Source: JAHBVL01 sp964461025 (lineage in GTDB: Bacteria > Chloroflexota > Chloroflexia > Thermomicrobiales > UBA6265). Taken from it: a stretch of 64,000 nt of DNA. Below, in pieces: positions 59,239 through 64,000 of the stretch; positions within the stretch are counted from its first letter, which is position 1; each line of letters opens with the position of its first letter. The stretch lies in assembly GCA_964461025.1 (NCBI GenBank), contig CAYWSE010000004.1, positions 16,673-80,672 of the forward strand, read 5' to 3'. The translations under genes were made by a program, and so were the position numbers. The notes beneath the pieces were generated by a model. That model worked only from the letters and a program-made list of their open reading frames with translations, did no database searches and was not told the DNA's origin.

Positions 59239-59931
59239 GTGAACTACGATGAACCGCTCGCCGTGAGGGTCTGGGGAGACTTTGCCTGTTTCACCAGGCC
59301 AGAAGCGAAGGTCGAGCGAATGACCTACCCGGTTATGACGCCGAGCGCGGCACGAGGCGTGCTCGAGTCGATATTCTGGAAGCCCGAGTTCTGGTGGCGT
59401 GTTGACGAAATCTGGGTTCTTGAACCGGTCAAATACTTCTCGATCATGCGTAACGAAGTCAAGAGCAGGGCAGTTGAGCAGTCGGCGCGTAGAGGGGTAA
59501 CGCTGATCGCTCCGGAGGACAGGACTCAACGGCACACGATCGCGCTCAGGGATGTCTCCTACATCATCCGTGGTCAGGCAGTGCCGTTCGACACAGGCTC
59601 AGACCCGGCAAAGTACCGGGATCAGTTTCGCCGTCGAGTGAGGTCGGGTCAGTGCTTCAGCCGTCCCTATCTCGGATGCCGCGAATTCTCTGCCGATTTT
59701 AGCGAACCCTCGAACGATGAGAAGCCGCAGGACATCAGCCATGATCTGGGGCGGATGCTGCTCGATCTTCAATTTGTCAGCGACCGCTCCGGAGAGGCGC
59801 GGCCCTTCTTCTTCGATGCCCGACTGGAGCGCGGCATTCTACGAGTGCCGTCGCGCGCCGATCTGGTTATCGGCACTCCGGCGTCGGCTCCCGGCTCGGG
59901 CAGGGCAAAGTTGGGTGCCACGCCATGCTAA
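59239..59931 (+). CDS. cas5c: Cas5c (Cas5d), pre-crRNA-processing Cascade subunit
   Basis: 230 residues from GTG 59239 (GGGAGG upstream). The family pattern is visible: DEPLAVRVWGDFACFTRPEAKVERMTYPVMTPSAARGVLESIFWKPEFWWRVDEIWVLEPVKYFSIMRNEV, split here by eye into a Cas5 glycine-poor RAMP core. Type I-C systems lack Cas6, so this protein should cut the crRNA precursor and cap its 5' handle. It overlaps cas8c by 7 bases. Confidence 0.95.
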   Translation: MNYDEPLAVRVWGDFACFTRPEAKVERMTYPVMTPSAARGVLESIFWKPEFWWRVDEIWVLEPVKYFSIMRNEVKSRAVEQSARRGVTLIAPEDRTQRHTIALRDVSYIIRGQAVPFDTGSDPAKYRDQFRRRVRSGQCFSRPYLGCREFSADFSEPSNDEKPQDISHDLGRMLLDLQFVSDRSGEARPFFFDARLERGILRVPSRADLVIGTPASAPGSGRAKLGATPC

Positions 59932-61700
59932 TCCAGGCACTGCGCGAATTCTCGCGGAACAATCAGACTGGCCAGCCCAGGATGTATCAAAGCCAGCCAA
60001 TCCGGTACTACATCAATCTGTCGGTCGATGGGTCTTTCCATGGACTCGTCGATACGAGCGATCCCAAGACGCCGGCCGCAAAAAGCGGACTGCGAATGGA
60101 TGCCCCGTACATCAAGCGGGCGAACAAAATCGCGCCACAACTCCTGGCAGATACGAGCGAGTATCTGCTAGGGATTCCCGACCTCGCCAAGGGAGAAGAG
60201 CGGGCGGTGCGAACAACCGTAATGCACGCCGAATCGGTCGAACTCACCGAGTCCTGCGCGACGGCAACCGGCGAAGCGATGGTGGCAACCGTTGCGCAGT
60301 TCATGCGCAACGTCAACCTGGCAGACCTAGACCTGCCGGACGATTTCGATCCTGCAGCAAAGGCGACATTTCTCGTCGATGGTCAGAGACTGATCGACCT
60401 TCCGAGCGTACAGCAGTTCTGGGGCGACAGATTCGACATCGATGAGTCATCCGGTGGCCCAAGGCTGCAATGCATTGCTTGCGGCGAAATCCGACCGACG
60501 CTGAAACGGCACCCCTTGAAGATCAAGGGCATCATCGGCGGTCAAAGCACCGGCACGGATCTCATTTCAGCGAACGAAGACGCCTACTTCTCCTACGGGC
60601 TGGAGAACTCGCTGATTGCACCGATATGCGTCGGCTGTGCCGAGCAGTATGGGACGGCGCTGAATCAACTATTGGCCAGTAACGATAAGCACCACTTGCG
60701 ATTTGGGTCAGTCGAACTCATTGTATGGGCGACGAAGCCGGGTGGCCTCAACTTACTGAGGGTTGTCAGCGAGCCTGACGAACTGCAAATCAGGGCTCTG
60801 AGGAATGCTGTCTTCACGGGCGAATCGGGCGGCGCGCAGAGGATCGACCACGACCGGTTCTACGCTTCGATGCTCGGAGCAAACGGCAGCCGCGTCGCAG
60901 TGCTTTCCTGGATCGATAGCACGACGCGTGTCGTGCAGCGCGACGTCCTACGTTACTTCGAGCTGCAGCGAATTGTTGATCCGTTCGGCCAACCTGGTCC
61001 GCCACTGGCTCACTGGAGGCTCGGCCGCGCAACGGTGCGAAAAGGAAGCAGCGATCAACCCGACGATATGGTCGCGACGTCGCTGCTGCAGCTGGCTTTT
61101 GCCGGTACTCCCTTGCCCATCGGCGTGATGACGCAGGTGTTGCGCCGTCTCAAGGCTGAGGGCGGAGGCCCGGCACTGGATCAAGGACGCGCCGCGCTGA
61201 TAAAGATGGTCCTGAGTTCGCAACCCAACATCTCGGAGGAGGAAATTGCACAGATGACCGAACTCGCTGAAACCAGCACGAATTCCGCGTACCTGTGCGG
61301 AAGATTGCTCGCAGTTCTCGACGCTGTGCAGCGTCAGGCGCTCGGCAACCCGAACGCGACCATCATCGATCGCTATTACGGCGCCGCCTCGACTGCACCG
61401 GCATCGGTGTTTGGCACGCTCCTGCACGGATCCCAGAATCACCTTGGCAAACTGCGAAAAACGAGTCGGGGAGCTTACTTCGCACTCGAAGAGCGGCTCG
61501 AAGACATCATGGCCGGTCTTGACGAGTTTCCGCGTACGTTGACGCTCGAAGAGCAGGGCTTGTTTGCGCTCGGGTTCTATCACCAGCGAGCGCGCGATCG
61601 TGCCCAGCGCCAAGAACGACAACAGCGACGACTTGACCAGGAGCAAGGTGATGGCGGACCGGCTAAGAGCGACTCCGACGACGACGCTGTTGACGATTAG
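59925..61700 (+). CDS. cas8c: Cas8c (Csd1), large subunit of type I-C Cascade
   Basis: 591 residues. MLIQALREFSRNNQ, YINLSVDGSFHGLVDTSD, and MDAPYIKRANKIAPQLLADTSEYLLG are typical of Csd1. Two C-x2-C pairs (CIAC near 183-186 and CVGC near 235-238) suggest a zinc knuckle. The N-terminal half should recognise the PAM, and the C-terminal helical part corresponds to the Cas11 small subunit, for which there is an internal start at 61254. It is the largest Cascade gene in the operon. Confidence 0.94.
   Translation: MLIQALREFSRNNQTGQPRMYQSQPIRYYINLSVDGSFHGLVDTSDPKTPAAKSGLRMDAPYIKRANKIAPQLLADTSEYLLGIPDLAKGEERAVRTTVMHAESVELTESCATATGEAMVATVAQFMRNVNLADLDLPDDFDPAAKATFLVDGQRLIDLPSVQQFWGDRFDIDESSGGPRLQCIACGEIRPTLKRHPLKIKGIIGGQSTGTDLISANEDAYFSYGLENSLIAPICVGCAEQYGTALNQLLASNDKHHLRFGSVELIVWATKPGGLNLLRVVSEPDELQIRALRNAVFTGESGGAQRIDHDRFYASMLGANGSRVAVLSWIDSTTRVVQRDVLRYFELQRIVDPFGQPGPPLAHWRLGRATVRKGSSDQPDDMVATSLLQLAFAGTPLPIGVMTQVLRRLKAEGGGPALDQGRAALIKMVLSSQPNISEEEIAQMTELAETSTNSAYLCGRLLAVLDAVQRQALGNPNATIIDRYYGAASTAPASVFGTLLHGSQNHLGKLRKTSRGAYFALEERLEDIMAGLDEFPRTLTLEEQGLFALGFYHQRARDRAQRQERQQRRLDQEQGDGGPAKSDSDDDAVDD
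61254..61700 (+). CDS. cas11c: Cas11c, internally translated small subunit (predicted)
   Basis: ATG 61254 lies in the cas8c frame and is preceded by GGAGGAGG (61235-61242), 11 bases upstream. It would give 148 residues: MTELAETSTNSAYLCGRLLA, then VLDAVQRQALGNP and a helical C-terminus with a long charged tail. In other type I-C systems a small subunit of this size is made from an internal start in cas8 and is needed for interference. The SD spacing is slightly long. Prediction from sequence and from that precedent only. Confidence 0.6.
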   Translation: MTELAETSTNSAYLCGRLLAVLDAVQRQALGNPNATIIDRYYGAASTAPASVFGTLLHGSQNHLGKLRKTSRGAYFALEERLEDIMAGLDEFPRTLTLEEQGLFALGFYHQRARDRAQRQERQQRRLDQEQGDGGPAKSDSDDDAVDD

Positions 61701-61772
61701 GGCCCAGGGCAAGTGTTTCAAATCTCTCAATCAGTTTGACGCTGGACTCACACGTTGAAGGAGAAAAGGGCG

Positions 61773-62687
61773 ATGTCTACAAATGGACGCGTGCACGTGG
61801 ATTCGAAGCGACGGCACGATGCAGTCATTCTGTTCGACGTGACCGACGGGAACCCCAACGGCGACCCAGATGCTGGCAATCTGCCGCGCGTCGATCCGGA
61901 GACCATGCAAGGACTGGTCACAGACGTGGCCATCAAACGCAAGATACGGGATTACGTGGACGCGCTGGGCGGAAATGAGAACCGCAACCGCATCTACGTT
62001 CAGAGCGAGCGCGCATTGAATGACCTTCACCAAGAGGCATACGATGCGCTGAGCATTGATTCAAAGAAGAAACAACCACGCGAGGATGTCGAGAAGACGC
62101 GCCATTGGATGTGCGAGCACTTTTACGATGTCCGAACATTCGGAGCGGTAATGAGCACGGGCGTCAATGCGGGACAGGTTCGCGGTCCGGTCCAACTGAC
62201 GTTCGCACGGAGCATCGACCCGATCATCCCAATGGACCTTTCGATCACGCGCATCGCGATCACCAGGCCGAAAGACATGGAGACGGTGAGCGATGATGGA
62301 GACGAAGAGGGGGGTAAAGCGAAGCGGACCGAGATGGGGAGAAAGGCGATGGTGCCGTACGGGCTGTATCGCGGCAATCTGTTCGTCAATCCGAAGTTTG
62401 GTCAGCAGACCGACTTCGATGATGCCGACCTGGAACTTCTCTGGCGGGCGCTGATCAATACGTGGGACCTCGACCGTTCTGCTTCCAGAGGCATGATGGC
62501 GATTCGGGGTCTCTTCGTCTTCACTCATGAGCATCCGTTGGGCAATGCTCCGGCTCACCAACTGCTGGACCGCGTTGGGGTCCAACGAAAAGCAGGCGTC
62601 GTTGCACCACGAGCATTTTCCGACTATGAGGTGTCGGTCAACGACGCCGAACTACCGCCCGGAGTGACAATGACAAGGCTCGTGTGA
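61773..62687 (+). CDS. cas7c: Cas7c (Csd2), backbone subunit of type I-C Cascade
   Basis: 304 residues from ATG 61773, with AAGGAGAAAAGGG upstream; TTG 61755 in the same frame is less likely. RRHDAVILFDVTDGNPNGDPDAGNLPRVDPETMQGLVTDVAIKRKIRDYV is the conserved Csd2 start, and HWMCEHFYDVRTFGAVMSTGVNAGQVRGPVQLTFARSIDPI the Csd2 core. Several copies coat the crRNA in the complex. It stands 72 bp after cas8c, and its stop overlaps the cas4 start. Confidence 0.95.
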   Translation: MSTNGRVHVDSKRRHDAVILFDVTDGNPNGDPDAGNLPRVDPETMQGLVTDVAIKRKIRDYVDALGGNENRNRIYVQSERALNDLHQEAYDALSIDSKKKQPREDVEKTRHWMCEHFYDVRTFGAVMSTGVNAGQVRGPVQLTFARSIDPIIPMDLSITRIAITRPKDMETVSDDGDEEGGKAKRTEMGRKAMVPYGLYRGNLFVNPKFGQQTDFDDADLELLWRALINTWDLDRSASRGMMAIRGLFVFTHEHPLGNAPAHQLLDRVGVQRKAGVVAPRAFSDYEVSVNDAELPPGVTMTRLV

Positions 62688-63358
62688 TGCCAGCTGAACT
62701 CGACGTCCGGCGCGCGGGCCCGCAGTTCGATGACGACGACCTCGTGACCATCTCCGCACTGGAGCATTGGAGTTATTGCCCGCGGCAGTGCGGACTGATC
62801 CACCTCGAGGCGACGTTTGACGAGAATTTGTACACCTTGCGGGGGAGGCGGCTGCACGAGCGCGTGCACGAACCGGGCGCGGACTGGGAGGACGGCATAC
62901 GGCGGGTGCGCGGGATGCCGCTGTTCTCGCTGTCGCTTGGGCTGACGGGGAAGGCGGACCTCGTCGAGTTTCATGGCGAGACGCCTTTTCCGGTGGAGTA
63001 CAAGACGGGGCCGACGCGAGACCGGCGGCATGAGGCGCTGCAGCTGTGCGCACAGGCGATGTGTCTCGAGGAGATGCTGGGAGTGGTAGTTCCGGCGGGC
63101 GCGATTTTCGCTCATGGGTCGCGCAAGCGGACCGAGATCAGGTTCGATGACGAGTTGCGAGCGCGTGTGCCGGAGGCGGTCCAAGCGGTCCGGGCGATGC
63201 TGGCCGGGACTGTTTTGCCGCCGGCGCCGAACGATTCTCGCTGTCCGCGGTGTTCGTTGTTCGATGCGTGTTTGCCCAGCGTGGTGGAGCAGGATGCGCG
63301 CATTCGGGGGTTTTTTGGTGAACTCTTCCACCCGATGCCGACGGAGGAAGTCCTGTGA
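62687..63358 (+). CDS. cas4: Cas4 exonuclease, spacer-selection protein
   Basis: 223 residues from ATG 62687, coupled to cas7c through a TGATG overlap (GTG 62684 is an alternative). ISALEHWSYCPRQC (Cys31, Cys35) and NDSRCPRCSLFDAC (Cys186, 189, 195) include the four Fe-S cysteines. RecB-like nuclease residues are seen in GRRLHERVH, GKADLVEF and PVEYKTG. Cas4 trims prespacers and helps to choose PAM-adjacent DNA with Cas1-Cas2. It overlaps cas1 by 4 bases. Confidence 0.95.
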   Translation: MPAELDVRRAGPQFDDDDLVTISALEHWSYCPRQCGLIHLEATFDENLYTLRGRRLHERVHEPGADWEDGIRRVRGMPLFSLSLGLTGKADLVEFHGETPFPVEYKTGPTRDRRHEALQLCAQAMCLEEMLGVVVPAGAIFAHGSRKRTEIRFDDELRARVPEAVQAVRAMLAGTVLPPAPNDSRCPRCSLFDACLPSVVEQDARIRGFFGELFHPMPTEEVL

Positions 63359-64000
63359 AAGAGCTTCTGAACACGCTCTATGTGACGACGCCATATGCGT
63401 ACCTTCACCTGGAGAACGACACGGTGCGGGTGGAGGTCGACCGGGAGCTGAAGCTGCGAGCGCCGTTGATGCAACTTGGTTCGATCGTTGTGTTTGGTGA
63501 CACGCTGGTGTCGCCGGCGTTGATCGCGCGGTGCGCGGAGGATCGGCGCTCGATCGTGTTTCTCAGCCAGAATGGGCGTTTCCGGGCGCGGGTGGAGGGT
63601 CCGGCAGGTGGGAATGTGCTGTTGCGCCGCGCCCAGCATCTGGCATTGAGCGACTATGACCGCCGTTTGAACATTGCTCGCAATATTCTGGCTGGGAAGT
63701 TGCGCAACAGCCGATTCGTGTTGTTGCGAGCGGCGCGGGACGCGACGGATGAGGGGGAGCGGGTTTTATTGCGAGAGGCCGCCGACTGGATTGAGCAGAT
63801 CCTGCGGCGATTGCCGGAGCGGGTCGATCTGGACATGTTGCGGGGGGATGAGGGCGAAGCGGGCCGGGAGTATTTTCGCGTGTTCCCGTTGATGATTCGG
63901 GGCGACCGGGACGCGTTCGGCATGGCTGGGAGGTCGCGGCGGCCGCCGCTCGACCGGACGAATGCGGTGCTTTCCTTTCTCTATACGTTGTTGCGGGCGG
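63355..64000 (+). CDS. cas1: Cas1 integrase (type I-C), N-terminal part
   Basis: From GTG 63355 (GTGA overlap with the cas4 stop) 215 codons are open to the window edge. The protein begins MKELLNTLYVTTPYAYLHLE. The first metal-binding Glu lies in RGDEGEAGREYF (Glu166), and GNVLLRRAQHLALSDYDRRLNIARNILAGK is the typical domain-linker region. The C-terminal His and Asp ligands lie beyond the window. cas2 and the array are expected further right. Confidence 0.95.
   Translation, partial: MKELLNTLYVTTPYAYLHLENDTVRVEVDRELKLRAPLMQLGSIVVFGDTLVSPALIARCAEDRRSIVFLSQNGRFRARVEGPAGGNVLLRRAQHLALSDYDRRLNIARNILAGKLRNSRFVLLRAARDATDEGERVLLREAADWIEQILRRLPERVDLDMLRGDEGEAGREYFRVFPLMIRGDRDAFGMAGRSRRPPLDRTNAVLSFLYTLLRA

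Overview
The window looks like a high-GC bacterial chromosome segment. Gene density is high, many starts are GTG or TTG, and most start codons have a purine-rich ribosome binding site. MMPL exporters, a Uma2-type nuclease, a DrrAB-like ABC exporter, class-1 sugar ABC permeases with a Tat-exported binding protein, M19 dipeptidases, an actinobacterial-style inositol-phosphate synthase and a type I-C CRISPR-Cas operon together suggest a Chloroflexota (Thermomicrobia/Sphaerobacter-like) organism. This is an inference from gene content, not a measured placement.

Layout. 1-3.6 kb: an MMPL exporter (cut by the window edge) divergent from an ABC-2 drug/lipid exporter pair, with a 26-bp inverted repeat between them. 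3.7-6.9 kb: Uma2 nuclease, a PqqD-domain/Tat-signal/Cys-rich protein, a VOC protein, an HPr-kinase-like protein and tRNA-Leu(UAG). 7-17.6 kb: dienelactone hydrolase, FAD oxidoreductase, Aas-like acyl ligase, Clp-N-like protein, secreted metallophosphatase, DEAD-box helicase, YdjM-like membrane protein, FolC. 17.6-20 kb: a minus-strand group with a small membrane protein, NDH-2, a DUF503 protein and an unrecognised protein. 20.2-25.5 kb: a second PqqD/Tat/Cys-rich protein, a dipeptidase/serine-hydrolase/dipeptidase operon and a VapBC-type pair. 25.5-29 kb: a TetR regulator with two palindromic operators, its MMPL partner and a ferritin-like protein. 29.6-35.8 kb: a sugar uptake and oxidation operon (binding protein, two permeases, cupin, subunit-3-like protein, GMC dehydrogenase with a ferredoxin-type Cys motif). 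35.8-45.9 kb: carbonic anhydrase, MFS, YigZ, a HicB-like/DinB-like fusion, RidA, SRAP, a 47-residue membrane peptide, intradiol dioxygenase, class A beta-lactamase-like protein, a two-component system and a DUF3303-like protein. 45.9-55.9 kb: LuxR-ATPase regulator, BBE flavoprotein, ABM and PNPOx proteins, GT-C glycosyltransferase, Ino1 and an unrecognised Cys-containing protein, with several repeats. 56.9-64 kb: type I-C cas3-cas5c-cas8c-cas7c-cas4-cas1, running off the right edge; no CRISPR array is visible.

The best candidate for something undescribed is the pair of paralogous proteins at 4468-5100 and 20187-20771. Each joins a cytosolic PqqD-like peptide-binding domain to an internal Tat-like signal and a cysteine-rich tail (12 and 8 Cys), and the two share the motif SITAPxSxSA at the predicted cleavage site. 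The first lies two genes from a P-loop HPr-kinase-like protein, a class known to modify peptides in some RiPP clusters.

The CRISPR operon has one clear oddity: the HD nuclease domain of cas3 is split by a single in-frame TAA. The cas8c gene has an internal start preceded by a strong Shine-Dalgarno sequence, where type I-C systems are known to make the small subunit Cas11c.
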